NCBI GenBank assembly: GCA_946902985.2
Contig: OX336388.2
Location: 1,505,258,545 to 1,505,322,544, forward strand
DNA: 64,000 bases
Source: Meconema thalassinum
Taxonomy: Eukaryota; Arthropoda; Insecta; Orthoptera; Tettigoniidae
Direction: 5' to 3'
The translations under genes were made by a program, and so were the position numbers. Under the pieces are notes generated by a model. That model ran no database searches and had not been told where the DNA came from. It saw only the letters and a program-made list of their open reading frames with translations. This document shows positions 10,325 through 22,500 of this stretch, piece by piece (the stretch's first letter is position 1; every line of letters begins with the position of its first letter).

Positions 10325-10695
10325 ACCCATTCTTGGCTATCGCCTCGGAGACCCGTGTTACATTTCCTGCTCTGCCAAGAAATTTAATTCTGGTCTGAGG
10401 GCAAAAACGGGGCACATTCAGTCTCTTGAGGTATAACTAAGAAGAGGAAGGTTTGATTCCCACCTCGACAATCTTGGATGTGGTTTTCTGTGGTTTCCCA
10501 CTTCCACTCAAGACAAATACCGGGATGGTTCCAAACTTAAGGCCTCGGCCGTCACCTTGCCATTTCCCACCTTAATTACAAATACACACAGTAATGCAGC
10601 CATCACAATAACACGGGTTATCAGAGGAAATTTTACACTTACACACCAAAGTACGCGGGGCTAAGTGACCACGATGTCGGAGCCCTTCAAACGAA
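10325..10695 (+). repeat. SINE family A, inside duplication copy B
   Basis: Family A order: 'ggctatcgcctcggag', 'aatttaattctggtctg', 'gtttgattcccacctc', 'ggtttcccacttccactc', then the tail 'gcggggctaagtgaccacg' with closing 'agccct'. Paralogue of the copy at 9140-9500. Confidence 0.85.
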
Positions 10696-10699
10696 TTAT

Positions 10700-11250
10700 G
10701 TTTGCCAAGTGTCTCTCGTGGCGAAAGCAATTGTGGACACGCGCCAGGGCCTGGAAAACTACCTTTTCTCTAATAATTTAAGAGTATATCGACGATGCAT
10801 AATTATAACTTTTAGTCTAGGATGCTACCAACTTGACCACCGAAGCATTGGGAAGAAATTGCAATATTAAGGTACATAAACAACATAGCCTACACACTCA
10901 ACTGTCAGTTAATGTTCTTCAACGTTTCCCTTCTTAAAAATTCCCCTCCTTTATAATTCTCCATCACGTGAAAACGCGCGATGTCTTGTGTTTTAAATAT
11001 ATCGATGCAATGGTGCTGCCATCTGTTGTTAGTTACTGGAACTATATGGGCGAGGTACTGCCATCTGTTTTCAGTTACTGGAACTGATGGCAGATATTAG
11101 CTCTTTTGACCACATGCTGTAATGCAAAGGTAAAACGGAAATAAAACGTATTGAGAGGGAATGTAGAAATATGTATCTTTAACTGACATAAAACCTTACT
11201 AATACTCCTTGATAAAACAATATTTCAGTAGTAAAAAAATAAAAAATACT
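10700..11250. other. No gene recognised; short direct repeat
   Basis: Holds one local duplication: 'ctgccatctgttgttag' ... 'ttactggaact' (about 11015-11046) is repeated as 'ctgccatctgttttcag' ... 'ttactggaact' (about 11056-11088). Otherwise unassigned. Confidence 0.5.
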
Positions 11251-11251
11251 G

Positions 11252-11335
11252 GCGGGAGGTGGGATCGAACTTGTGATTCTTGGATCCACAGTCAATCGCC
11301 TTAACCAAATAGCTATTCACGAACTCTCGTTCAGC
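11252..11335 (-). repeat. tRNA-like sequence (SINE head or tRNA pseudogene)
   Basis: Reversed, it has an A-box-like 'tagctatttggttaaggc' and a B-box-like 'agttcgatccca', spaced as in a tRNA, and ends 'cccgcca'. The acceptor ends do not pair convincingly. I call it tRNA-derived, not a functional tRNA. Confidence 0.45.
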
Positions 11336-11764
11336 CGCAGACACAACCATTTAGTATCTTCAAAAGCCGGTATCTGAAGAAAATAATCCAATTCAATATC
11401 AATAAAATCAATATTGCAAATTCGTATATGTTCATACTGTTATTATATTTTATTGTCAGAACTTGGTTAATGTATGTTTTCAATTACATGGAAGCTTATT
11501 AAATAACTTACATTTAAATGGACTTCTCACCGCCATTTTGTCATGAGCCCAGGCAGATTGTGCGCATGCGTGAGGGTAAAGAATTCTGCTATTTTCTATA
11601 TTTATTTAAAAATATACCGTAATATATTAGTTTATTTTATAGACACTCTGCAAATCTACTGGCCAAGAGCTTACGTTAGAGTGCTCTACGAAGTAAATCG
11701 GTTCTGTCGTTCTCTCAATCTCGTGGTAACAAAAATCGCCTTAGTGTTTTAAATATATAGATAC

Positions 11765-11989
11765 TGCCTGTGTGGCGCAGCGTTAACGCTATCGCCTGCT
11801 GTACCGAAGGCTGCAGAATAGAATCCTGGTGCAGTCAGTTGGCATTGAGGGTGTGCAAATGTGAGGAATTCGTGTCAGCAAATTTACTGGCACCTTGAAG
11901 ATCCCTCATAGGACGAAATTCCGGTCCCCCGGTGTCTCTAAACGCCGCAGTAGTTAAATAGGACGTAAAACGAATAACATTTATTATCA
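11765..11989 (+). repeat. SINE family E, plus-strand copy
   Basis: tRNA-like head ('ctgtgtggcgcagcgttaac', B-box region degraded near 11818), then 'gtgtcagcaaatttactgg' and 'gaagatccctcat'. The tail 'aataacatttattatc' matches the other family E copies. Confidence 0.75.
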
Positions 11990-11999
11990 ATATTGTTAG

Positions 12000-12820
12000 A
12001 AAAGTTAATAAATTCTATAAATATGGAAGATCAAAGAGAAATGACTCAAATCGAGGGCAAATTTTGAAAATTGATTAAAGTATTGTAATTAATATTTGAA
12101 AAGTTACAAGTTTGTTTCTAATATCAATAATTTATGTGTTGGATTGAAAATTCATGTAATTGATTTGCACGATTCATAACAAGTACTGTCATTAACCATT
12201 TTGGTGCCACGTGCCGATTAGATCGGCATTATTTTGCTCCTCGCGCGAAAAGAGCGCAATGGTTTAGTTATATTTGATGATGCCTATTAATAGATATCAC
12301 TGCAGTGATATTGTTGGAAAGTTGAGGTTTCAAGCTTGCCTGAAGAGGAAGTGTTCGTACCGAGTATACCGGATGTTTACGTGATATTTATGGAATTGAT
12401 AATTGCAAAACAGTATTAATAATTTTGGGAGAGGTTTTGTTTAAGCTCATCAAAACTATATTAACCTGTGTAAGTTCAAAACTGAATGAAAATTGTACAT
12501 TACATTTACATAATAAGGTGGACCTATATAATTCTCAGAAACATTGCCTGAACTTTAAAAAATATTCTTTCTTGAAACACAAATGTCGAATTAAAGTAAT
12601 TTTGTAAAAAAAAAAGCATATTTCTGTTCATAACACATCTAACGTCTTTTATGAATATTCAATGCATTATAAATGTACATGCCATGTTATTTTCAACGAG
12701 TATTTCAGGAAACGGCTTGGCACTAAGAGAGTTAAAATTAATATTCTTGCAATTTGGCTCTACAAAGGCTCTGGGATGCCCTAATTCTTCGAATGTTCAA
12801 AATAATGTTTCTGCTCCATA
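12000..12820. other. Unassigned AT-rich interval with one palindromic motif
   Basis: At 12193-12229 the text TTAA + 'ccattttggtgccacg' is followed by the palindrome 'tgccgattagatcggca'. TTAA plus a terminus like this resembles a piggyBac-type end, but I found no matching opposite end in the window. The rest is unassigned. Confidence 0.3.
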
Positions 12821-12821
12821 T

Positions 12822-14735
12822 TATTATTATTATTACATCATTTTTGCCCTTATGGACAGTGTTTGAACTTAAATATCTCATGATGTCACAGTTTTCACTT
12901 CTTTCCCTTCTTCTTCTTCTCTTCCCAAAATCTCTTCATCCTTTGACTGTGCTCCTGTTTCCTTTGTTCGGTCCACAATGTTCCTATCTTCTTCCTTTCA
13001 CTTACTAAAAATTTGGCGTTCTTTGTTTCTGAATTCTTCTCTGTCTTCTATCATTAGCTTGTTGATCCCTAATTGCTTGAAGTCGTCTTCTATTTCATGA
13101 TAGCGATTTGTTTTCCTTCTTGAACTGTATACTACATCAAAGATTTTCTTTGTAAGTCGTTATTGTGCATTCTCTGTATGTGCCCGTAGAAAGTTAGTCT
13201 GTGTTTTCTAATGGTATCTGTGAGTCTGTCTGTGTGTTCATATAGCTCTTTGGTAGGTCTTTTCATCCATATCCCATCTCTGTGTACTGCTCCAAATATT
13301 TTTCTCAGAATTTTACGTTCAATTTTTTCTGTTTCTATGATGCCATATGCTCCAATTGTGGTCGTTTCTGACGCATACAATGGTTCTGGTAATACAACTG
13401 TTTTGCAGTGTCTAAGTTTGGCCTGTCATGCTTTTCTTATTATAATGTGACCATGTAAGTTTGTATGCTTTCTGGAGTTTTTCCGTTCGTTCTATGTTAG
13501 ACACCTTGTTTGATCCTCCTATTTGTATATATTCTCCTTAGTATTTACATTTTTCAACTCTTTGTATGGATCCATATATGGTATGCATGGTTTGTACATT
13601 GTTGGTGTGTCGTTCCATGTATTGGGTCTTCTCATAAGATATCTGTAAACCTGTTTTAGCAGCTATTTCATGTAATCGTTCCAGTGCTTCCTTTGCCTCC
13701 TGTGTGTTATTGCTGAGTACGGCTACGTCATCTGCAAATGCCAGACATTTTATGATTGTTTTTGTTTCGCGGGTTCTTCCTAGCTGTATTCCTTTAACTT
13801 GTTCCTCCCACTGCTTAACAATTTTGTCTAAGACCATGTTGAACAAGATTGGTGAGAGGCCGTCTCCTTGTTTGACACCTGTGCGTATATGAAAGGGTTC
13901 TGAAATTTCACCCATGAACTTAACTTTAGAGGTGGTGTCCGTGAGCGTTAGTTGTATGAGTGCCCTGTTTTTTTTTTTTTTTTTTTTTTTGTTTTTTGTT
14001 TTTTTTTTGTCAATGCCATATTCTTCCAGTACTGCAAAGAGCGTTTGTCTATGCTGTCGTATGCTTTTTTAAAGTCCACAAAGGTAACTACAGTGTTTTT
14101 TGTCTGTCTGACTTTCAGTAGTGTTCTCAAGTTCCAGATCTGTTCAATGCATGATCTCCCTTTTCTGAAGCCTGCCTGGTATTCTCCTATTTGTGGATCT
14201 GTTTGTGGTTCTAGTCTGTTCAATAACACTTTAGATAATATTTTGTAAGTGACTGGCACTAGAGAAATACCTCTGTAATTATTTGGATCTGACGTATCAC
14301 CCTTTTTATGTAATGGGTGGATCAATGCACATTTCCATTCCTCTGGCATTTTCTCTGTGACCCAAAAGTCTGTGATGATCTTATGAATTGTTTTGGTGAT
14401 GTTTTTATCTTGAAGCTTCCATACTTAAACAATAATGCCATCTTCTCCTGCCGCTCTGTTATTTTTCATTTGTTGTATGATCTCCTCTATCTCCTCTATT
14501 GTAGGTGGAGTAGAATCGGGATTGATGTGGTTTTTTGGAAGGTCAATTTCTCCGTTGGTTCTGTACAATTGAGAAGATTATTAAAGTGTTGTTTGAGAAT
14601 TGTACAGTTTTCTTTCGTGTTCGTTTCCAGGGACCCATCTGTTCTTCGAAAGCAGAGGCTCCATATTAATTTAGGGCCTTTCTGCTTTCGAATAGTACAT
14701 ATATTTTTCTTATCATATACCTGAAACTACTTCAC
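12822..14735 (-). mobile_element. 5'-truncated non-LTR retrotransposon
   Basis: Minus-strand LINE remnant ending at the left in a TAA/ATT microsatellite (12822-12837), a common LINE 3' terminus. From right to left it keeps the region before the RT ('EEIEEIIQQMKNNRAAGEDG'), the RT fingers and palm, the FADD active site and a long C-terminal region. The N-terminal endonuclease is missing, and the frame is broken at several points, including an expanded A-tract. RTE-like by motif flavour, but the clade is not certain. Confidence 0.8.
13132..14349 (-). pseudogene. LINE reverse transcriptase, frame-broken
   Basis: Three open pieces in order on the minus strand. 14349-13948 has 'CALIHPLHKKGDTSDPNNYR' then 'GISLVPVTYKILSKV', 'AGFRKGRSCIEQIW' and 'VTFVDFKKAYDSIDKRSL' (RT motifs 0-3; D in 'FVDFKKA' is the first catalytic aspartate). 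13915-13538 has 'TGVKQGDGLSPILFN' and 'CLAFADDVAVL' (the catalytic DD). 13380-13132 is a C-terminal piece ('LRKIFGAVHRDGIW', 'RLTFYGHIQRM'). The motifs are intact, but the frame is lost between the first and second pieces at an A-rich tract (about 13970-14010 on the plus strand, seen there as T), and again before the third. Non-functional. Confidence 0.85.
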
Positions 14736-15169
14736 TTTCCCACAATGTTGTGTCCCATTAGTTAACCCACGAAAGTTTATATTTATTAGACGATAGATAC
14801 AAGGAAAATTGTTAGGAAAGAGGCTGCGATAGAAGCAAGGGCAAAGGGAAATGGAACAGCAGCAAAATGGATGCTAGTACTTGGGAAGATTAATCCTTTA
14901 GCGATGGCATGTTCTAAACACCGGAGAAAATCTTTGATTTCAATTCCGTGCTAAAATGCTTTCCTTGATATAAGATTTCCCTTTTCTTTTTCGGAACTTT
15001 ACAACAAACAAAGCTGCAAGTTGTTGGATATAATTTATCCTTATGTGTTATATTTTAAGACATCCGTTTGTCAACATGTACTTTAGTTTAATGCTCTCGG
15101 ATAGAAAGAAGAAACATTGTAGTTCTACGTGGCTGTTAATCTCGTGTTCTCGAGCCATGGGAACTCCTT

Positions 15170-15300
15170 TCTTATGTGGATTCCGAACCACAGGACGTGA
15201 CATTTCAATTCGAAAATCCCACATGATTTGAATCGGAATCGAACCCGGTTCGCCCTGGAGAGAGACAACAGCTTGACCACTGCACCATGACGCCTCCCGT
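15170..15300 (-). repeat. SINE family F fragment
   Basis: Reversed, the head reads 'ggcgtcatggtgcagtggtc' with a strong B box 'cgggttcgattccgattc', followed by 'aatcatgtgggattttcg'. Only the head and about 60 bp of body are present. Confidence 0.65.
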
Positions 15301-15474
15301 TCTCTGATGGAAATGAATGTGCTGTTAACATTTTGAAATGTTAAGAAGATTCATGAAAATAGGCTAAAAATACATCCATTTGCAAAAGGTCTGTGCCAAA
15401 GTAAGGAGAGAGTCTTGAAGAACATCCCTGAAAATAGCCAATTAGTCTCTATTAATAGTTTTTCTCACAAGAAA

Positions 15475-17208
15475 ACTTCACCACAGAACGTGAAGCCGGA
15501 GAACTGTACAACAAACTGGAACACTGCATACTTGAAGCTGGCAACCGTAGTACCAGAAGAAAAGGGTCCTAGAAAACCAAATGCAATTTAAGTCCATCGA
15601 CCGTCACACTCATAGAACGGAGAGAAAGACTCGAACAGTCTAGATTCAACTCCACCAGAGACAAGGCCAAACACGCAGAGTTAGACAAACAGACGAAAAG
15701 AGAAATTTGCAAGGATATTCGAGAGCATCGCAACACAATAACGAGGCAAATTCTAGAAACCACCAAGTCAACGAGGAAGGTAAAAAGGACACTTAACCAG
15801 GGGTAAGGAATGGATGCTATGGGCTAAGAAATTGTCAGGAGACAGTACGACGGACAGAGCAGAAATATTAGAGGAACAACGAATTTCTACAAATCCCTGT
15901 ACACTAGCTCCCACCAGAGGACGAGAATCAATCAGACGAACAGGCAGGTTTCCTCTCAGGCTATAGCACAGCAGACTACATCCACACCCTCAACCAAATA
16001 ATAGAGAAGACTGACGAATTCAATCTGCCACTGTACATAGCCTTTGTAGACTATAGCAAGGCATTTGCCTCCGTAGAGCACCCAATCCTATTTAAGGCGC
16101 TAAGCAGCCAAGGAATAGGAGCAAAATACATCAATATTCTGGAAAAGGATTACAGTCAAAGCGCCGCCAAAGTGAAGACTGAAAAAGAGGGACAGCCATT
16201 CAAACTAGGCAGGGGAGTAAGACAGGGTGATCCCATCTCCCCAAAGCTTTTTAATTGCGAGCTAGAGGACATATTCAGAAAACTAAATTGGAATGACAAG
16301 CATGATATTAAAATTAACGGGAAGAGACTGTCACAACTAAGATTCGCCGACGACATCTTGCTGGTTGCAAACTCCCCTAGAGCTTCTCGAACTAAACACA
16401 GCCAGGAAAACTGCAGGCCTCTCAATGAACTATAACAAAACAAAACCAATGACCAAAGGACCATTAATCTCAATCACAATTGACGGAAAAGCTCTACAAT
16501 ATATCTACGAATAGCCAACGTATACCTGGGCCAACTGATCTCCTCGACACATACAATGGTCAAAGAAATAAGAAGAATAACTCAAGCTTTGAAGGCCTTC
16601 AGGGGGCTAAAATTCATACAGTTGGGCAAAACGCTAAATAGGAAACTCAGGCTCGAGACATTAAACACATGCGTTATACCAGTACTGATCTATGACTGTC
16701 TGACATGGTAATTGACAGCAAAGCAAAAGATGGCAATAGAGGTATGCCAAAGGAAGATGGAAAGAAAAATAATAGGCATAACACTCAGAGACAAAATTTC
16801 AAATAAAAGACTCCAGGATATCACATCCTCAGAGAGCGCCACTCACCAGGCCACAAGAATAAAGTGGAAGTGGGCAGGTCACGTAGCGAGATTGCTTCAG
16901 AACAGATCCGTGCAGAGGACAACCATGTGGGACACCTACATAGGAAAGAGAAGCCGTGGCACGCCGAAATGAGATGGGCCGATGACTTCCGGCGCCTACT
17001 AGGACCACACTTGACCCGAACAGCACGAAGCAGATCTGATTGGAAAGGGTTTGGAAGATTGTGTATCAGGGAAAATGAGCAAAACACTGGTGAAAAGTGC
17101 AAGTACAATAATAAACAAGTGTCTATAATTAATAGTTGGAAAACACATTAGAGTAACCGAAAGTGATAGATATAAGTACCAAGCTATAGTTGTAATATAG
17201 TGTATAAG
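15475..17208 (+). pseudogene. RTE-type LINE reverse transcriptase, 5' segment of a split element
   Basis: Plus-strand remnant of an RTE-clade LINE. In order: a degraded linker region (15475-15930); an internal deletion leading into 'DEQAGFLSGYSTADYIHTLN'; 'LPLYIAFVDYSKAFASVEHP' with the first catalytic D; 'GVRQGDPISPKLFN'; 'LSQLRFADDILLVAN' with the catalytic DD (about 16330-16370); then a C-terminal region with 'KMERKIIGITLRD', 'WAGHVARL' and 'MRWADDFRRLLG' (16712-17090). Several stops and shifts break it, notably after 16435. The element does not end here: its 3' end is 12 kb away at 29163-29345, beyond the hAT insertion. Confidence 0.85.
17201..17208. repeat. 8-bp target-site duplication, left copy
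   Basis: 'tgtataag', repeated exactly at 29163-29170. Eight base pairs is the length made by hAT transposases. Confidence 0.9.
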
Positions 17209-17541
17209 TAGGCTTGCCATATTTTTGGTGAGTGAAACCGGGACACATTAATATGGGATGGAGTTACTGGGGAGTCTGCGAGGTATAGAATACCCCCCAG
17301 TACAGCGGGGGGTCCGGGAAAATTTTGAAAAATTAGAAGCAAAATAGTGAGTTTTAAGCCTTTTTTTAAGCCTCGCAAGTGACGGGAGGGGGAATTTGCC
17401 ACCCTAAATTGTTAGTTCTACACACCTTTAAATATAAAAAAGTAATTTTTGCTACTTAAAAAGATATAATTTTTCCTTTTTAATGATAATTTTCTCTGGT
17501 CCACCATCGAGAAAGAAGTGTTAATAAAATACCATTTAAAA

Positions 17542-19580
17542 TCTATCTACTGTATATATATAAAAATCAATGTAACGTGATAGTTTGTCTGTGGGTGGGT
17601 ATGTATGTCTCCTATGCGTTCATATACCATTCGCCCGATTGCGATGAAACTTGGGTGAGATGTTGAGTACACTCCAAGGAAGGTTTCTGACTTAGTAAAT
17701 CCATTTTACAATAGGTAGCGCACGCGTAGATTCAACAAATGAGCGACGATGCGCGAAGCATTTCAACAAAGTCCCGTATGTGTTCATATACCATTCGTCC
17801 GATAGCGATGAAACTTGGGTGAGATGTTGTGTTCACTTATGTGAGGGTTTCAAAATTAGTGAATACATTTCACAGTAGATAGCGCACAAGTAGATTCAAC
17901 AAATGAGCGACGACACGCAATGCGTTTCAACAAAGTCCCGTATGCATTTATATACCATTCGTCCGATATACCATTCATCCGATAGCGATGAAACTTGGGT
18001 GAGATGTTGTGTGCACTCCAGGGAAGGTTTCTGGCTTAGTACATACATTTTACAATAGGTATCGCACCAGTAGATTCAACAAATGAGCGATGACACGCGA
18101 AGCGTTTCAACAAAGTCCCGTATAAAGTCATATACCAGTCGTCTGATAGTGATAAATGTTTGGTGAATTGTTGTGTACACTCCAGGAAAGGTTTCTGGCT
18201 AAGTAAATCCATTTTACAATACGAAGCGCACGTTTATATTCAACAAATGAGTGACTACGCGCGAAGCGTTTCGACAACGTCCCGTATACGTTCACATACC
18301 ATTCATCCGATTGCGATGAAACTTGGGTGAGATATTGTGTACACTCCAGGGAAGGTTTCTGGCTGAGTACATCCATATTACAATATGTAGCGCAAGAGTA
18401 GAATCAACAAATGAGCGACGACACGCGAAGCGTTTCAACCAAGTCCCGTATGCATTCATGTACCATTCGTCCGTAGCGATGAAACTTGGGTGAGATGTTG
18501 TGTACACGTCATGGAAAATTTCTGGCTTAGTAAATCCACTATACAATATGCAGCGCACAAGTTGATTCAACAAATGAGGGACGACGCGCGAAGCGTTTCA
18601 ACAAAGTCCCGTATAAGGTCATATACCATTCTGCCGTTAGCGGTGAAACTTGGGTGAAATATGGTGGACACTCCAAAGAAGGTTTCTGGCTTAGTAAATA
18701 CATTTCACAGTAGGTAGCACACGAGTAGATTCGACAAATGAACGACGACATGCGGAGCGTTTCAATACAGTCCCCCTATGTCTTCATATCCCATTAGTCC
18801 GATAGCGATGAAACTTAGGTGAGATGTTGTGGACACTTACGTGACGGTTTCTAACTTAGTAAATACATTTTACAGTAGGTAGCGCACGAGTAGATTCAAC
18901 AAATGAGTGAAGGAGCGCGAATCGTTTAAAGAAAATCAGGTATGCGTTCATATACTATTCATCCGATTGCGATGAAACATTGATCAGTTATTGTGTGCCC
19001 GCCAGGGAAGGGGACTTAGTAAATCCATTTCACAATAAGTAGCGCAAGAGTAGATGCAACAAATGGGCGACGACGCGCGAAGCGTTTCAACAAAATCCCC
19101 TATTGCGTTCATATAACATTCTTCGATTGCAATGAAACCTTGATGAGTTATTGTGTACACGCCAGGGAAGGGCTTCGACTTAGTAATACATTTCTCAATA
19201 GGTAGCGCACGAGTAGATTCAACAAATGAGTGACAGCGCACGAATCGTTTAAACAAAACTCCGTATACGTGCATATACAATTCATCCGATTGCGATGAAT
19301 CATTGATGAGTTATTGTGTACACGCCAGGGAAGGGTTTCGACTTGGTAAATCCATTTCACAACAGGTAGCGTACGAGTAGATTCAACAAATGAGTGACAG
19401 CGATGAAACTTTTGAAAGTTGTTGTGCACGCTTCCACGAATGGTTCTAAATTAGAAAATCCATTTTACGATAGCTTAGAGGCAGTTGACATGTTGTGTAT
19501 CCAAAAGCACTTCAAGAAACAGAATTTCAACGCCAACACTTTCTTTGATTGGCATTGCAACGCATGCCGGGTACAGCTTG
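17542..19580 (+). mobile_element. Helitron-like element H1 with 165-bp array
   Basis: Starts TC after A (17541), with 'tatatataaaaatcaatg' shortly after. Ends 'ggcattgcaacgcatgcc', 'gggtacag', CTTG at 19577-19580; the 18-mer can form a hairpin (arms ggcat/atgcc) about 8 nt from the end. Inside are about 12 head-to-tail units of about 165 bp. No Rep or helicase, so non-autonomous. The next element starts TC directly at 19581. Confidence 0.75.
17575..19410 (+). repeat. About 165-bp tandem array (12 units) in H1
   Basis: Units are anchored by 'gcgatgaaacttgggtgag' or variants near 17643, 17807, 17986, 18145, 18313, 18475, 18640, 18807, 18970, 19126, 19290 and 19400. Each also has 'ttcatataccattc', 'tagtaaatccattt', 'ggtagcgcac' and 'caacaaatgagcgac'. 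Units have diverged and short frames within them recur, but these are array by-products rather than genes. Confidence 0.9.
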
Positions 19581-22500
19581 TCTATATATCTAATATATAA
19601 AAGTGAAAGTCTGTATGTATGTATGTATGTATGTATGTATGTATATATGTTGGTTCCGTATACAAATCTACACCGTTCCACCAATCTCAACCATATTTTG
19701 CATACACATAGTTTAGGACCCAGAAGGAACTGCTGGCTACATGAATTTTCGATAGTCTTTCTCATTCTTCTGATTTCGGCCCTTTCTCACTCAAAAACAG
19801 GCTAATCAAATCATAAAATATACTCATGAAGGAATGGCAAGGCAGATAGTTTCCATGGCAACATAGCTCGAGTCCAGACACGGCCGACTTGATGCCAATT
19901 GCGCTCAGCACTACCGGTATAGAAAATGAGGATCTTTTTGAAATCCCGTTAGTTACTCAACTGCTCACACAGCACTGTCGACCGAGTTTAGCATAACAAA
20001 GACTTGACACTATCTTCTTTCTACTATATATTTTTCAAATACCACTCACTCACTCATTCATATATTCATCACGAAATCTCAGAAACCACCGAACGGATTG
20101 GAATGAAATCTGGTATGCAGCTTCCTCAAGGGCCGCAAATGCCCACTAAGAGAGACATTTTGGCTATTCAGGTTCTAAAGGGGTGTTAAGGGGGTAGACC
20201 TGCATTTAATTGAATAGCAATATCTCCCGATTGGTTTCATGGGGGGATGTGATACTCGGCATATAAACTCATCATTAAAAATAAGAAGACATGTGTCTGA
20301 GGGTTTTTCGATGTGGTGTATATAATGAGGTGAAAGGGGTGAAAAGTGGGGATTAAAAGATTCTTAACGGAGCGTGTGTCTCTTAAAAGACATAGGCGAG
20401 GAGTTTGAAACACAGCGAAAAAAAATCAACATAAAAAGAAGTAAATATGTGTTTGACAGTTTCTTCATAAATCCAATTTAAGGGGCCCATGGGGAGAGAT
20501 GAAATTCTGGGGGGGGGGGAACAGGAAAGAAAGTGTCCTAACTGATTGACTGACTGGCTCACTCATCAAACTCAGGGGGAAAAACTGCTTTAAAGTAAGT
20601 AAATAGCTGTTCGTCAGTTTTTTTTCATAAATCAAATTTAAGGGGTTCATGGGGAGGGGTGAAATTCAGAAAAAAGAAAATTGAAAGAAAATGTCCAGAC
20701 TCACTCACTTACTCACTCACTCATCATCGCCTAGCCAAAATTATTGAAGTTAGAAACATGACAGTTTGGGGATATGTTCATTGTATGTCAAAACCGTCTA
20801 CTAAGGGAGGATTTTCGGATATTCAGGTTCTAAAGGGGTCTTAAGGGGATTAAACCTGCATTTCATTGAATAACAATATCTCCCGATTGGTTTCATTGGG
20901 GGATGTGATACACGGCATAGAAACTTATCATTAAAAAGTAACAAGACACGTGTCTGAGGGTTTTTCGATGTGTTTATGAGGTTAAAGGGGTGAAAAGTGG
21001 GGATTGAAAGATTCCTAACGGAGCGTGTATCTCTTAAACGACATAGGCGAGGAGTTTGAAACTCAGCGGGAAAAAAATCAGCATAAAAATAAGTAAATAT
21101 GTGTTTGACTGCTTTTCCATAAATCCAATTTAAGGGGCTCATGGGGAGGGGTGAAATTCGGGGGGGGGGGACAGGAAAGAAAGTGTCCTAACTGATTGAC
21201 TGACTGACTCACTCATCAAACTCAGGGGGAAAAACTGCTTTAAAGTAAGTAAATAGCTTTTCGACAGTTTGTTTTTCAATCAAATTGAAGGGGTTCATCG
21301 GGAGGGGTGAAATTCTGAAGAAAAAAAATGAAAGGAAATGTCCTGACTCATTCACTCACTCATCATCGCCCAGCCAAAAATATTGAAGTTGGAAACATGA
21401 CATTTCGGGGATATGTTTGTTGTATGTCAAAACCGTACACTAAGGGAGGTTTTTTGTATATTCGGGTTCTAAAGGGGTCTTAAGGGGGTTAAACCTGCAT
21501 TTCATTGAATATCAATATCTCACGAGTGGTTTCATTTGTGGATGTGATACTCGGCATATAAACTAATCATTAAAAATACGCAGACATGTGTCTAAGCGTT
21601 TTTCGATGTGGTGTATTATTATGAGGTGAAAGGGCTGAAAAGTGGGGGTTGAAGGATTCCTAATGGAGCGTGTAGGCCTATCTCTTAAACGACATAGGCG
21701 AGAAATTTGAAACTCAGCGAAAAAAAATCAGCTTAAAAAGTAAGTAAATCGGTTTTCGACTGTTTTTTTCATAAATTAATTTAAGGGGCCAATGGGGTGG
21801 GGTGAAATTCTGGGGGAAAAAATGAGAGAAAGTGTCCTAACCGACTGACTCAGGGGAAAAAGACAGCTTAATAAATAAGTTAATAGGTGTTCAAGCGTTT
21901 TTTAATCAATCCAATTTAAGGGGCCCATGGGGAGGGGTGAAATTCTGGTAAAATAAATGAAAGAAAATGACCTGTCTGACTCACTCACTCATCACGCCCA
22001 GCGAAAACTATTAAAGTTGGAAACATGAAATTTTGGGAATATGTTCGCTGTATGTCGAAAGCGTTAACTAAGGAATGATTTTTGTTTATTCGGGTTTTAG
22101 AGACGTGTCAAGGGGGTAAACGTGCATTTCATTGAATAACGATATCTCATGAGTTGTTTGTTTGGGGATGTGATATTCGGTATATAAACTAATCATTAAA
22201 AATAATCAGACATATGTCTAAGGGTTTATCGATGTGGTGTATATTATGAGGTGAAAGGGGTGAAAATTGGGGGTTGAGGGATTCTTGACGGAGCGTGTAT
22301 CTCTGAAACGACATAGGCGTGAAGTTTGAAATTCGGTGGGAAAAAACAGCTTAAAATACAAGTAAATAGGTGTTCGAACGTTCTTTTCATAAATCCAATT
22401 TAAGGGGCCCTTGGAGAGGGGTGAATTTATGGGGAAAAAAACAGGAAAGAAAGTGTCCTAACTGATTGACTCACTTACTCACTCATCAAACTCAGGGGGA

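Larger units (their letters stand above)
9586..10695. repeat. Tandem duplication, copy B
   Basis: Counterpart of 8321-9500. It keeps the start of the Helitron zinc-binding region on the minus strand (9588-9743) and the upstream segment (9937-10122), but nothing corresponding to the helicase end. Confidence 0.75.
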
